DNA of 64,000 bases from Ardenticatenaceae bacterium (GTDB lineage: Bacteria > Chloroflexota > Anaerolineae > Promineifilales > Promineifilaceae), in NCBI GenBank assembly GCA_020634435.1, contig JACKBS010000010.1, positions 372,001 to 436,000 of the forward strand, written 5' to 3'. A model generated the notes under the pieces. It worked only from the letters and a program-made list of their open reading frames with translations. It made no database searches and was not told the DNA's origin. The position numbers and the translations under genes were made by a program. How positions within the stretch are numbered: position 1 is the first letter of the stretch; every line of letters starts with the position of its first letter. This document shows, in pieces, positions 24,352 to 33,381 of this stretch.

Positions 24352-26001
24352 ATGAACCGCACCATCCGCGCCCCACGAGGCACGACCCTGACCTGTAAAA
24401 ATTGGCTTATCGAAGCCCCTTATCGCATGTTGCAAAACAACCTGGACTCGCAGGTAGCTGGTGATCCTGAACACCTCATCGTTTATGGAGGGCGGGGCAA
24501 GGCTGCCCGCAACTGGGAAGCGTTTGACGCCATCCTGGCGGCTTTGCGCAAGCTAGAGCCAGATGAAACTTTGCTGGTGCAAAGCGGCAAACCTGTGGCT
24601 GTCTTCCGCACCCACACCGACGCACCGCGCGTGCTGATCGCTAATTCCAACATCGTGCCGCACTGGGCTACGCAGGCAAATTTTGACAAATGGGAAGCCG
24701 AAGGCTTGATGATGTATGGCCAGATGACCGCAGGCAGCTGGATTTACATCGGCACGCAGGGCATTTTGCAAGGCACGTTTGAGACGTTTGCTGCGGCCGC
24801 ACGCAAAGCTGGCTGGCCATCGCTTAAGGGCAAATGGGTGCTCACGGCTGGTCTGGGCGAGATGGGTGGCGCGCAGCCGCTGGCTGTGACGATGAATGAG
24901 GGCGTCGGCCTGTTTGTGGAGGTCGATCGCTGGCGCGCTGAACGTCGCCTTGGCTTGCGCCAACTGGATGTGATTACCGACAATTTGGAAGAGGCAATGA
25001 CCTGGGTCGAAGAAGCTGTTAAAAACGAAACGCCCAAATCCATTTGCCTGGTGGCCAATGCCGCCGATGTGCTGCCCGAATTGGTAGCCCGCGGCGTGGT
25101 GCCAGACATGGTGACCGATCAGACCTCGGCACATGATCCGCTGTATGGCTACATTCCGGCAGGGATGAGCATGGAGGAAGCGGCCGTTTTGCGCCAAGAT
25201 GATCCCGTTGAATACCAAAAACGAAGCATTGACTCGATGACCCAGCACGTACAGGCCATGCTGGACTGGCAAAAGCGGGGCAGCATCGTGTTTGACTACG
25301 GCAACAATATCCGCCAGCAGGCGTACAACAATGGCCTGACGAATGCGTTTGACTATCCGGGGTTTGTGCCTGCTTATATACGGCCGTTATTCTGCGAGGG
25401 CAAAGGTCCATTTCGCTGGGTAGCTCTCTCTGGCGACCCCAACGACATCTACGCTACCGATGAGGCAATTCTGGAGCTGTTCCCCGAAGACGAGCATCTG
25501 GCCCGCTGGATAAAAATGGCCCAGGAGCAGATTGAATTTCAAGGCTTGCCCGCTCGCATTTGCTGGCTGGGTTATGGTGAACGGGCCAAAGCCGGGTTGA
25601 AGTTCAACGAACTGGTGGCCAGCGGCAAGGTGAGCGCCCCAATTGTGATTGGTCGCGATCATTTGGATTCTGGTTCGGTGGCCAGCCCCAACCGCGAAAC
25701 CGAAGGTATGAAGGATGGCTCGGATGCCATCGCTGATTGGCCGATTTTGAATGCGCTCATCAATGCCGTGAGCGGTGCAACCTGGGTGAGTTACCATCAC
25801 GGTGGCGGCGTGGGCATTGGCTACAGCCTGCACGCCGGGCAGGTGATTGTGGCCGACGGCACGCCGGAAGCGGCTGCCCGCTTGGAGCGCGTGCTGACCG
25901 TTGATCCGGGCATGGGCGTGGCCCGCCACGTGGACGCAGGCTACGAACGGGCTGTTGAAGTCGCCAAAGAGCGTGGTGTCAAAATTCCGATGATGGATTG
26001 A
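24352..26001 (+). CDS. hutU: Urocanate hydratase
   Basis: The 549-residue protein matches urocanase throughout: the N-terminal 'GGRGKAARNWEAFDAI', the NAD-binding 'GLGEMGGAQPLAVTM', 'RGVVPDMVTDQTSAHDPL', and the conserved 'FCEGKGPFRWVALSGD'. The family's active-site Cys is not in the usual 'YGxAARAGW' region; the Cys in 'LFCEGKGP' is retained. It adds water to urocanate using tightly bound NAD+ to give imidazolonepropionate. AAAAGGAG lies eight bases before the ATG. hutI follows on the same strand after 46 bases that contain a 13-bp hairpin, which may stabilise or partly end the transcript. Confidence 0.97.
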   Translation: MNRTIRAPRGTTLTCKNWLIEAPYRMLQNNLDSQVAGDPEHLIVYGGRGKAARNWEAFDAILAALRKLEPDETLLVQSGKPVAVFRTHTDAPRVLIANSNIVPHWATQANFDKWEAEGLMMYGQMTAGSWIYIGTQGILQGTFETFAAAARKAGWPSLKGKWVLTAGLGEMGGAQPLAVTMNEGVGLFVEVDRWRAERRLGLRQLDVITDNLEEAMTWVEEAVKNETPKSICLVANAADVLPELVARGVVPDMVTDQTSAHDPLYGYIPAGMSMEEAAVLRQDDPVEYQKRSIDSMTQHVQAMLDWQKRGSIVFDYGNNIRQQAYNNGLTNAFDYPGFVPAYIRPLFCEGKGPFRWVALSGDPNDIYATDEAILELFPEDEHLARWIKMAQEQIEFQGLPARICWLGYGERAKAGLKFNELVASGKVSAPIVIGRDHLDSGSVASPNRETEGMKDGSDAIADWPILNALINAVSGATWVSYHHGGGVGIGYSLHAGQVIVADGTPEAAARLERVLTVDPGMGVARHVDAGYERAVEVAKERGVKIPMMD

Positions 26002-26004
26002 TTT

Positions 26005-26033
26005 GTAAGGGCAGGTCTGAGACCTGCCCTTAC
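26005..26033. repeat. Perfect hairpin between hutU and hutI
   Basis: GTAAGGGCAGGTC (26005-26017) pairs with GACCTGCCCTTAC (26021-26033) around TGA. It starts three bases after the hutU stop. No T-run follows, so read-through into hutI is likely. It may protect the upstream mRNA end. Confidence 0.8.
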
Positions 26034-26047
26034 CATGTGGTGTTTTC

Positions 26048-27319
26048 ATGATGGTAGACGCAGATTTACTCATTCACAGTGCCGCTCAGGTAGTGACCTG
26101 TGCCAGTGACGTGCCAAAGCGTGGCGCGGCGATGCAAGATGTTGGATTAATTACGGATGGGGCGGTGGTGGTGAAAGACGGCCGTATCCTGGCCATCGGT
26201 CCCACGGAGAGCATCCGTGAACGGTACAGTGCCGTGCAGATGATGAACGCCAGCGGGCAGGTGGTGTGTCCTGGCTTTGTTGATCCACATACGCATGTGG
26301 TGTATGCCGGTGACCGCATTGGTGAGTTTGAGCAGCGTATTCGCGGCGCAACGTACATGGAGATCATGGCCGCTGGGGGTGGTATTGTTAGCACAATGCG
26401 GGCTACACGGGCGTCTTCAGTGGATGACTTGGTTGAGGCCACTTTGCCTCGCCTGGAGCAGATGCTGCGCCTGGGCACCACGACGGCCGAGATCAAAACT
26501 GGCTACGGGCTTGATCTGGACAGCGAGTTAAAGATGCTAGAGGCTATCGCCGCCCTGGACCAGGCCCAGCCGATTGACCTGGTGCCCACATTTATGCCGG
26601 CTCATGCCGTGCCGCCGGAATTTAACGGCCGTTCCGACGCTTACATAGATTGGGTTGTGAACGAGATGATCCCTGCTGCGGCTGATTGGTACCGAAACAG
26701 CCACTTTTTTGTAGACGGCCGCCCCCTCTTTTGTGATGTTTTCTGCGAGAAAAATGCTTTCGATTTAGCACAATCCCGCCGTGTGTTGGAAGCGGGCATC
26801 GCCTACGGCCTACCCGCAAAAATCCATGCCGATGAATTTACCTCGTTGGGCGGCGTGGGGTTAGCGGTTGAGTTGGGTGCCACTTCGGTGGATCACCTGG
26901 ATGCGACAATGGTCGAAGACGCAGCAATGTTGGCAGAATCTGGCGTGGTGGGGATTGTGCTGCCTGCGGTGAACTTCAATCTGGGCAGCCATGAATTTGC
27001 CGATGCACGTGGTCTCATTGATGCGGGCGCGGCCCTTGCTCTCTCCACCGACATCAATCCCGGCTCCGCGCCGTGCCCGTCGCAGCCATTGGTGATGGCC
27101 ATCGCTAGCCGTTACCAGCGTCTGCTGCCTGCGGAAACGCTCAATGCAGTCACGATCAATGCCGCGTTTGGCATCGGTCTGGCCGATCGGGTTGGGTCGC
27201 TGACGCCGGGCAAGCAGGCAGATTTGCTACTGCTAAACTGCACTGACTACCGGCAGCTGGCTTACCAGTTTGGTGGGAATCTGTTGGCGACGGTGGTGAA
27301 AAACGGCCGTATTATCTAA
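26048..27319 (+). CDS. hutI: Imidazolonepropionase
   Basis: The 423-residue amidohydrolase carries out the third step of histidine degradation, hydrolysing imidazolonepropionate to formiminoglutamate. The metal-binding 'GFVDPHTHVVYAG' matches the amidohydrolase HxH motif. Other family marks are 'KTGYGLDLDSELKML', 'HADEFTSLGG' with metal/substrate His, and 'ALSTDINPGSAPCPS' with the catalytic Asp. Two ATGs are adjacent (26048 and 26051); either may be used, and the RBS is weak. With hutH and hutU, three of the hut steps are here. No hutG, hutF or formiminotransferase gene is in the window. Confidence 0.96.
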   Translation: MMVDADLLIHSAAQVVTCASDVPKRGAAMQDVGLITDGAVVVKDGRILAIGPTESIRERYSAVQMMNASGQVVCPGFVDPHTHVVYAGDRIGEFEQRIRGATYMEIMAAGGGIVSTMRATRASSVDDLVEATLPRLEQMLRLGTTTAEIKTGYGLDLDSELKMLEAIAALDQAQPIDLVPTFMPAHAVPPEFNGRSDAYIDWVVNEMIPAAADWYRNSHFFVDGRPLFCDVFCEKNAFDLAQSRRVLEAGIAYGLPAKIHADEFTSLGGVGLAVELGATSVDHLDATMVEDAAMLAESGVVGIVLPAVNFNLGSHEFADARGLIDAGAALALSTDINPGSAPCPSQPLVMAIASRYQRLLPAETLNAVTINAAFGIGLADRVGSLTPGKQADLLLLNCTDYRQLAYQFGGNLLATVVKNGRII

Positions 27320-27357
27320 TAGCTGGAAGTATTTCGGGGGAAAACTCAATAAGAATA

Positions 27358-27385
27358 ATCAAGAGGTTTGCGCAAACCTCTTGAT
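27358..27385. terminator. 28-bp perfect palindrome after hutI
   Basis: ATCAAGAGGTTTGC is followed directly by its exact complement. It lies between hutI and the convergent tRNA-Gly gene. A T-run is missing on both strands, so terminator function is likely but not certain. Confidence 0.6.
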
Positions 27386-27396
27386 AAGAATTCTTG

Positions 27397-27467
27397 AGCG
27401 GGTAACGGGAATCGAACCCGTACTCTTTGCTTGGGAAGCAAATGTGATACCGTTTCACCATACCCGC
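27397..27467 (-). tRNA. tRNA-Gly (CCC)
   Basis: On the minus strand: acceptor GCGGGTA/TACCCGC, anticodon stem-loop TTTGC-TTCCCAA-GCAAA giving anticodon CCC (reads GGG), and T-arm ACGGG-TTCGATT-CCCGT. The CCA end is not encoded; the discriminator base is T. The length is 71 bases. Confidence 0.92.
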
Positions 27468-27696
27468 AAGTGAGGCGAAATTATAGTCTCGTGGCAATTA
27501 AGTGTCAAATTCAGGAAACGGCCGTATTGCCCTTGCGCCCCTTCTTTTTCCGCCTATAATGACACCTTCAAATGTTAAATTTTTCTGTAAATTGTTGTGA
27601 ATTTGTGGGAAAGGCGACTTCGTAGTGCACACTCTTTTCCCCTTTAGCCGCAGTTTCTAAAAGTCCAACGTTTTGTTTCGTATCGTAGAGGGGTTT

Positions 27697-28386
27697 ATGC
27701 AGAAGGCCGTTATCTTGTTAGTGGAGGGGAAGCGCGCCGGGCAAAATACAACTGCGCCTGCTCTGGAAAAAGCAGGTTATACGCTTGAGCTTTGCCATAA
27801 CGGCAGTACGGCCGTTAAAACCTTAACGAACCTCACGCCTCACTTAATCATTTTTAACGCCGCAACCATGCGCACCAATGGCGCGCGCACCTGCCGCCGC
27901 CTAAAACGCACTGACCAAAACCTGCCGCTCATCCACATTCGTGCCGAAGGCGAACCCGAAGACCCCGATGCCGAAGCCGATGTTTACCTGGAATATCCGT
28001 TTACACCGCGCAAGTTGCTGAACCGGGTGAAGGATTTGCTGCCCGTAGACCATACCAGCGAGGAAATTGTGCGCTACGGCCACATCTCGCTGTATCTGTC
28101 TAAAAAGTCGGTAGATGTGGTGGGCAAGGGGGAGAGCCGCTTAACCCCTAAGCTGGTGCATTTGCTGGAGCAATTCTTACGCCACCCCTGCCAGGTGCTT
28201 ACACGCCGTGAATTGATGCAGCGCGTTTGGAAAACCGACTACATTGGCGATACGCGCACATTGGATGTGCACATTCGTTGGGTGCGTGAATACATTGAGG
28301 AAGACCCCGCTAAACCCCTATTTTTAACGACTGTGCGCGGCAAAGGGTACGTTTTAACGATTCCCCCGAATCATTCTGGTAAGTAA
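27697..28386 (+). CDS. Winged-helix response regulator with degenerate receiver
   Basis: The C-terminal half is a normal OmpR/PhoB-type DNA-binding domain: 'RLTPKLVHLLEQFLRHP', 'LTRRELMQRVW', 'TRTLDVHIRWVREYIEED', 'LTTVRGKGYVL'. The N-terminal receiver is degenerate. The position of the phospho-acceptor Asp reads Asn ('PHLIIFNAATM'), the acidic pair near the N-terminus is 'VEGKR' instead of DD, and the conserved Lys-Pro is 'YPF'. Phosphorylation by a kinase is therefore unlikely, and no kinase gene is adjacent. It may be controlled by ligand, protein contact or amount. GAGGGG sits only three bases before ATG 27697, so the start is not fully secure. Confidence 0.87.
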   Translation: MQKAVILLVEGKRAGQNTTAPALEKAGYTLELCHNGSTAVKTLTNLTPHLIIFNAATMRTNGARTCRRLKRTDQNLPLIHIRAEGEPEDPDAEADVYLEYPFTPRKLLNRVKDLLPVDHTSEEIVRYGHISLYLSKKSVDVVGKGESRLTPKLVHLLEQFLRHPCQVLTRRELMQRVWKTDYIGDTRTLDVHIRWVREYIEEDPAKPLFLTTVRGKGYVLTIPPNHSGK

Positions 28387-28417
28387 AAAACAAAAACGCC
28401 ACCTTGTGGGCGGCGTT
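28384..28417 (-). terminator. Intrinsic terminator of rpsT
   Basis: Read on the minus strand: AACGCCGCC, loop CACAA, GGTGGCGTT, then a T-rich tract. The 9-bp stem has one G-U pair (28395-28403 with 28409-28417). It also follows the convergent regulator gene. Confidence 0.88.
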
Positions 28418-28447
28418 CTCGGTGCTAAATGTGTCGCAAAGTCTGGA

Positions 28448-28720
28448 TTAGCTGGCGTTGCGGGCTTTTTCCAGAGCGGCCATCAGGCGGCCCTTGCGGC
28501 GAGCAGCATTGCGCGGGTGAATGACATGTTTCCGGGCTGCCTTGTCCAGCGTTTTGTACGCCATGTTGGCAGCGGCTTCTGCCTCGTCCAGTTTGCCATC
28601 AGCCAGCAGCTGACGGGTTTTCTTGACGTAGGTACGAGCCGAGGAGATGTACATCCGGTTGTGCGCGGTGCGCTTTTCCGTTTGCCGAATCCGTTTCTTT
28701 GCCGATTCAATGTTAGCCAA
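28448..28720 (-). CDS. rpsT: 30S ribosomal protein S20
   Basis: The 90-residue, Lys/Arg/Ala-rich helical protein matches S20 ('LANIESAKKRIRQTEKRTAH', 'NAARRKGRL'). The start is TTG at 28718-28720: GGAGG lies exactly eight bases upstream, and homologues start 'MANIKSAKKR', which is where this TTG falls. An ATG further upstream in frame would place the RBS inside the coding region. S20 binds 16S rRNA early in small-subunit assembly. A non-ATG start for rpsT is also known in E. coli, where it contributes to autoregulation. A strong terminator follows on the minus strand. Confidence 0.95.
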   Translation of the reverse strand: MANIESAKKRIRQTEKRTAHNRMYISSARTYVKKTRQLLADGKLDEAEAAANMAYKTLDKAARKHVIHPRNAARRKGRLMAALEKARNAS

Positions 28721-28852
28721 AGTAAATACCTCCATTATGCTTACGTGCACATTGCATGTGAAAGCAATTCTTGTTTGTCATCGCTTTCACAAAACCATAG
28801 AGGCGTGAGAGCGGGAGAATAATAGCACAGACGAGCCAGTTTGCAAATTATT

Positions 28853-29626
28853 TTATGTAGAATCTCTGGGCATTGTCCCGGATTTTTTGCGCACTATTTT
28901 CTCGAGTACGGCCGTATAATAATCCACTCTGTCCTTGCTCCAAACAATCTGCTTGACATGCCAGCCTGTACCGGCCACGATTTCTGCCATTTCTTGCGGC
29001 GAAACCATGAGATACTCAAACCATGGGCCTATCATTGCCTTATAGCGTACCCGCAGGCGAAATTGGCCAGGCAAGCGACCCTGTTGGCGCTGGCGTTCAT
29101 GCAAAGCCAGGTTTTCAGGATCGTCGGTTTTGTAAATATCGCGTGATTCAGCCAGGATACGGCCGTTTGCATGGGTCATTCCGTAAAAACGGCGCAGCAG
29201 CCACTTTGCCCGCTGGGGATTACCCAAAAGACCAAAGTTGTTGCCAAACATGACGATTGTGTCAAAAATACCCAGCTTTTTGCGGCTGACCTGGGTGATT
29301 GATACTAGACGGGCATCCTTCACACCACGCAATTCGGCCGTTTTGATTGCCAATGGGGAGTTGTCGATGCTTACGACTTCATACCCTTGTTCTTGCAGAT
29401 GAAGCGCAACACGCCCTGGTCCACAACCAATGTCTAGAACGCGGCCACGAATAAGCGGGAGTACGGCCGTTTGATTATCAGGCCATTCTGTGACGGGTAA
29501 AAAGTAAGCTGCCAGGCCGCCCGATGCGCCAATATCGCCGTCGCTTCGCTCGACTATTTCGACGACGGTTTGGCCCAGGTAAAAATCGTATACTCCCTGG
29601 CCAAACGCGTCCTGTTCCGGCTTCAT
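28853..29626 (-). CDS. Class I SAM-dependent methyltransferase
   Basis: The 257-residue protein has motif I 'VLDIGCGPGRVALHL', an acidic motif 'VVSIDNSPLAIKTAEL', and 'DTIVMFGNNFGLLG' in place of motif II. The N-terminal part has 'GVYDFYLGQTVVEIVER', unusual among small methyltransferases. It should methylate a small molecule or a macromolecule with SAM; the substrate is unknown. A GTG (29629) and an ATG (29626) are adjacent; I prefer the ATG. GAGG lies just upstream but within a repeat hairpin that also covers the glgB stop. Confidence 0.85.
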   Translation of the reverse strand: MKPEQDAFGQGVYDFYLGQTVVEIVERSDGDIGASGGLAAYFLPVTEWPDNQTAVLPLIRGRVLDIGCGPGRVALHLQEQGYEVVSIDNSPLAIKTAELRGVKDARLVSITQVSRKKLGIFDTIVMFGNNFGLLGNPQRAKWLLRRFYGMTHANGRILAESRDIYKTDDPENLALHERQRQQGRLPGQFRLRVRYKAMIGPWFEYLMVSPQEMAEIVAGTGWHVKQIVWSKDRVDYYTAVLEKIVRKKSGTMPRDST

Positions 29627-29639
29627 CACGCCTCACTGT

Positions 29640-29676
29640 GAAGCGCGAATTGCGATTTCATCACGATTCACGCTTC
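29640..29676. repeat. Hairpin overlapping the glgB stop codon
   Basis: GAAGCGCGAAT (29640-29650) and ATTCACGCTTC (29666-29676) form an 11-bp inverted repeat with one mismatch (a G-T pair in RNA). It covers the last codons and stop of glgB and lies 14 bases from the next gene's start. Confidence 0.6.
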
Positions 29677-31868
29677 AAAAAGACACCGCCCAGCGGAGGC
29701 AATGTAATGAGAATGGAATACGGCTGGTCATGCCAGGGTATTTCTTCAGCCACAAACGTCCCTTCATTCAGAACGTTGCTGCCCGCAAACCGTTCGGCAT
29801 CACTGTTCAGCACCTCGCGGTAAACGCCGGGTGCGGGCACACCAAGCCGATAACCACTTCGTACCACCGGCGTAAAGCTCAACGCAACGATAACGCTTTC
29901 GTCCTTATGCGGAGCCAGCCGCATGAAAGACAAGATGCTGCGCTGGGCATCGCGGAAATCGAGCCACTGAAAGCCTTCCCAGCTGTTATCTTCCTCGTAC
30001 AGTGCGGGTTCCGTGGCATATAGATGATTCAGCGCTTTCACGTAATCGTGCAAACCTTGATGCTCTCGATTTTGCAGCAGATGCCAATCCAGGCTGCGCG
30101 CTTCGCTCCACTCCTGCCATTGGCCAATGTCGCCACCCATAAAGAGCAGCTTTTTGCCGGGATGGGCCCACATATAGCTGTAGAGCAGCCGCAAATTGGC
30201 AAACTTTTGCCACAAATCGCCGGGCATTTTGTCCAGCAGGCTCTTTTTCAGGTGGACCACCTCGTCGTGGGAAAGCGGCAGGACAAATTTTTCGCTAAAA
30301 GCGTAAAGCATGGAGAAGGTGAGTGAACCCTGGTGGTAAGCGCGGTAAACGGGATCGTTTTTGAAGTAACGCAGCGTGTCATGCATCCAGCCCATGTTCC
30401 ACTTCAGGTCAAAGCCCAAGTTTTGTGGATTGTCGCCGGTGGGGTGGGTGACGCCCGGCCAGGAGGTGGATTCTTCAGCGATCGTGAGAGTATGCGGATA
30501 GAGAGCGTGGACGCGCTCGTTGAAGGTGCGCAAGAATTGCAGCGCTTCAATATTTTCTCGACCGCCGTACCGGTTGGGCAACCATTCGCCTTGCTCACGA
30601 GAGAAGTCCAGGTAGAGCATTGAGGCGACGGCATCAACGCGGAGGCCGTCAATGTGGTATTTGTCCAGCCAGAACAGCGCATTGCTGATGAGAAATTGGC
30701 GGACTTCGTTACGGCCGAAATTAAAAATGTATGTTCCCCAATCTGGGTGTGCACCTAGCCGTGGGTCCTCATGCTCGTATAGATGCGTGCCATCGAAAAA
30801 GCCCAGGCCATGCTGATCCATCGGGAAGTGTGCCGGTACCCAATCCAGAATAACGCCGATGTTGGCCTGATGGCAGGCATCGACAAAGGCCATGAAGTCA
30901 TCGGGCGTGCCAAAGCGGCTGGTTGGCGCGAAATAGCCGGTGACCTGATAGCCCCAGGAACCATCAAAAGGATGCTCGGCCACGGGCAGCAGTTCGATGT
31001 GGGTATAGCCCATCTCTTTTACGTAGGGAATCAGCGTGTCGATTAGTTGGCGGTAGGTGAGCCATTCCCAGCCTTCGTTGAGCTTCCAGGAGCCAAGGTG
31101 CAATTCATAGATGGCAATCGGCCCGTTGAGTGCGTTGTATTGGTCCCGATTGCCCATCCAGGCATTATCCTGCCACTGGTGCTGGTAGATGTTCCACACC
31201 ATGGAGGCGGTATCGGGCCGCATCTGGCTGGCAAAGGCGACCGGATCAGCCTTAGCCACGGTGTAATCTTTGTAGCTGGTTTTGATTTCGTACTTGTACA
31301 GTGCACCCTGGGCGAGGCCAGGAATGAAGATTTCCCACAAGCCGCTGCCGGGATGAAAGCGCATGGGATGGCGACGGCCGTCCCAATTATTAAAGTCACC
31401 GACCACACTGACGCGACGGCCGTTCGGTGCCCAAACCAAGAAGCGCACCCCGCTGATGCCGTTAACGGTCAAGAGATGAGCGCCCAGGTGATCGTATGCT
31501 TTCTCGTGCGTGCCTTCGGCCAGCAAATAGCGGTCTGTGTCTGACAGCGTGGAGCCAAACGTATAGGGGTCTTCGTATAGTAGTAGATCGCCACCATGTG
31601 TGTGCACCTGGAACTTGTATGGCGTGCCCAGGGCCACGTCGGGCAAAACAATCTCAAAAAAACCGTCCCAATGCTGGCGGGTGAGGGGGTGTGTCTGGCC
31701 CTGGATTTCCACCACCACGTGCTGCGCCTGCGGCAGAAACGCACGAATTGCCAGCCCGCCGTCTACTTCATGCGGTCCCAACACCGCAAACGGATTGCCG
31801 TGGTAACCGCCTACAATTGCTTCAATATCGCCGGTACTTACTGCTGTTTGTTTCTCTTCCTGAGACAT
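29661..31868 (-). CDS. glgB: 1,4-alpha-glucan branching enzyme
   Basis: The 735-residue enzyme is a full-length bacterial GlgB. It has an N-terminal CBM48-type domain ('FAVLGPHEVDGG', then 'VWAPNGRRVSVVGDFNNWDG'), the GH13 catalytic barrel with 'DWVPAHFPMD', the nucleophile Asp in 'DGLRVDAVASMLYLD' and the acid Glu in 'TIAEESTSWPGV', then 'LSHDEVVH', and a C-terminal beta domain. It forms alpha-1,6 branches in glycogen. The ATG at 31868 has AGGAAG upstream; a GTG two codons earlier is also in frame. No other glycogen genes are in the window. The 3' end is covered by a hairpin. Confidence 0.97.
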   Translation of the reverse strand: MSQEEKQTAVSTGDIEAIVGGYHGNPFAVLGPHEVDGGLAIRAFLPQAQHVVVEIQGQTHPLTRQHWDGFFEIVLPDVALGTPYKFQVHTHGGDLLLYEDPYTFGSTLSDTDRYLLAEGTHEKAYDHLGAHLLTVNGISGVRFLVWAPNGRRVSVVGDFNNWDGRRHPMRFHPGSGLWEIFIPGLAQGALYKYEIKTSYKDYTVAKADPVAFASQMRPDTASMVWNIYQHQWQDNAWMGNRDQYNALNGPIAIYELHLGSWKLNEGWEWLTYRQLIDTLIPYVKEMGYTHIELLPVAEHPFDGSWGYQVTGYFAPTSRFGTPDDFMAFVDACHQANIGVILDWVPAHFPMDQHGLGFFDGTHLYEHEDPRLGAHPDWGTYIFNFGRNEVRQFLISNALFWLDKYHIDGLRVDAVASMLYLDFSREQGEWLPNRYGGRENIEALQFLRTFNERVHALYPHTLTIAEESTSWPGVTHPTGDNPQNLGFDLKWNMGWMHDTLRYFKNDPVYRAYHQGSLTFSMLYAFSEKFVLPLSHDEVVHLKKSLLDKMPGDLWQKFANLRLLYSYMWAHPGKKLLFMGGDIGQWQEWSEARSLDWHLLQNREHQGLHDYVKALNHLYATEPALYEEDNSWEGFQWLDFRDAQRSILSFMRLAPHKDESVIVALSFTPVVRSGYRLGVPAPGVYREVLNSDAERFAGSNVLNEGTFVAEEIPWHDQPYSILITLPPLGGVFLKRES

Positions 31869-32121
31869 ATTCACTTCCTACGGTTTATGGAGAAAAATCA
31901 ACTTGCAGCTATTGTACTCGATTCAATCCTTGGCCCAAAGTGTAGAAACAATAGGTATGTGTTGGGGAAAACGGCCGTTTCTATCAAAAACGGTTGTCAG
32001 CCTGTGGGGTAAGCAATTCTCGCTTTTCAACAAAAACCATCTACAATTTCGGCCAAATTTTGCAAGGAGATTTGGCGGTCTGCTGCCAGTTTGTCTTTTC
32101 CCACATGCCGCCAGGAAATAA

Positions 32122-32643
32122 ATGACAAAACAACGTAAGCCTTTGCCACGATTGCTCGCCTGGTTGATTTTGCTTTTTCTGATTGCCGTGGTTGTCGTGG
32201 GGCCAGAGCTGTTTCCCGGCAACTCCAAGCTGTACGATGCGATTGAAGTAGGTGATGTTCAGGCGGCGCGGGCCATTCTGGAATCTGGCAATGACCCGGA
32301 CAGTCGTTCACGCGGCTTTGATCCGACTGAGACGGAACGATACAAGTACACGCCGCTGGAGTACGCGCTGCGCTACAACGAACCTGAGATCGCTTACCTG
32401 CTGATTGATGCTGGCGCTGACCCCAACCAACGCACCCTTGAGAAGGTGCCGGTGCTGATTGAAGCGGTGAATGCGGGCATGGTAGATGTGGTGAGAATTC
32501 TGATTGAAAAAGGGGCAGATGTGGCAGCGGCGAGCAATTTAGGCGAAACGCCGCTGCACTTTGGTGGCACCATCAGCGGACAGTACAAAGATTTCTTGGA
32601 CCCGGAAATTATCGCTATGCTTGAGGAAGCGGGGGCTAAGTAG
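32122..32643 (+). CDS. Membrane-anchored ankyrin-repeat protein
   Basis: The 173-residue protein starts with a short basic segment and one membrane span (residues 11-31, 'LLAWLILLFLIAVVVVG'). Three to four ankyrin repeats follow outside or inside the membrane: 'LYDAIEVGDVQAARAILESG', 'PLEYALRYNEPEIAYLLIDA', 'VLIEAVNAGMVDVVRILIEK', and a last degenerate one. Ankyrin repeats bind proteins, and the partner is unknown. AGGAAATAA lies directly before the ATG. It is a single gene facing the GNAT gene tail to tail, with 20 bases between stops. Confidence 0.85.
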   Translation: MTKQRKPLPRLLAWLILLFLIAVVVVGPELFPGNSKLYDAIEVGDVQAARAILESGNDPDSRSRGFDPTETERYKYTPLEYALRYNEPEIAYLLIDAGADPNQRTLEKVPVLIEAVNAGMVDVVRILIEKGADVAAASNLGETPLHFGGTISGQYKDFLDPEIIAMLEEAGAK

Positions 32644-32663
32644 GCAAGAAACGGCCGTTTTCC

Positions 32664-33203
32664 TCACAAAGTTGCTGGTGTGGTAAACGTCTGCACCTGC
32701 ATCTCGCCGTAGTCGGGGATAAGCTCGGTGCGGTCTGTGAAACGGCCGTTTGTGTACCCACCAATCACCGTGCGCCAAAACTGCTGCGCGGGACGGTTTT
32801 CCAACAGCTGGCGCACCTGCCAGTTGCCCGGAAAGCGGTCAAAGACGGTGTGCGCTACCCGCTGGCCCAAACCGTGACGGCGAAACTTGCGCAGGATGAA
32901 AAATTCGCCGATGTCGTTGAGCTGCACGCCGTCTTTGTTGAACAACCGCACCAGACAAAAGCCCGCAATCTCGCCATCGACCATAATTTTGTAGCCTCGG
33001 CCCGTCCAGCCCTCGGCCCACAGCGCATCAGGATTGTCTGGTATTCGGCCAAAGTAGTAGGGCTGATCATCCACGCCGCCAAAAAGGCCAGTTTCCGGGC
33101 AAGCCCAGCCCATAAATTCCGACATATCGTAGACGTAAAAGCGAATCAGGTTTTGGATGAGCGTATAATCACGCTCGGTCAGGCCAATGAGGGTAAAATT
33201 CAA
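32664..33203 (-). CDS. GNAT family N-acetyltransferase, TTG start
   Basis: The real gene is much shorter than the open frame, which runs on upstream to about 34382 through the antisense strand of the next gene. A TTG at 33201-33203 has GGAGG six bases upstream, and the protein then begins 'LNFTLIGLTERDYTLIQNLI'. At 179 residues it fits a single GNAT domain: 'GEFFILRKFRRHGLGQRVAHTVF' is the acetyl-CoA binding loop, and 'NRPAQQFWRTVIGGYT' is the usual late motif. It acetylates an unknown amine. An ATG within the same 20 bases is out of frame and runs into TGA at once, so TTG is the likely start. Confidence 0.85.
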   Translation of the reverse strand: MNFTLIGLTERDYTLIQNLIRFYVYDMSEFMGWACPETGLFGGVDDQPYYFGRIPDNPDALWAEGWTGRGYKIMVDGEIAGFCLVRLFNKDGVQLNDIGEFFILRKFRRHGLGQRVAHTVFDRFPGNWQVRQLLENRPAQQFWRTVIGGYTNGRFTDRTELIPDYGEMQVQTFTTPATL

Positions 33204-33265
33204 GGCATGCCTCCTTCGGGTAAGGTATGATACGCGGTAACAATTTAACACATTTGTAGGTGAGG

Positions 33266-33381
33266 GACAGGCGGGCCATGATCCTGGCCTTACAAAAAGC
33301 CTTGTTCCCGCCTGTCTCGCCCCAAACGGCCGTTTACCAAACAGGGCGAGACGGCGCGGAGAGAAAGAACTATTCCGCGCC
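33266..33381. repeat. Cluster of three inverted repeats
   Basis: Between the divergent GNAT and aldolase-like genes lie three perfect inverted repeats: GACAGGCGGG (33266-33275 with 33307-33316), GTCTCGCCC (33314-33322 with 33344-33352), and GGCGCGGA (33353-33360 with 33374-33381). An AAACGGCCGTTT palindrome is in the loop of the second. No coding potential was seen. It may be a structured repeat element or a leader. Confidence 0.7.

Noticed and set aside
24553..25272. Minus-strand open frame within hutU
   Set aside because: Antisense shadow of a well-conserved enzyme gene, with no RBS or family pattern.
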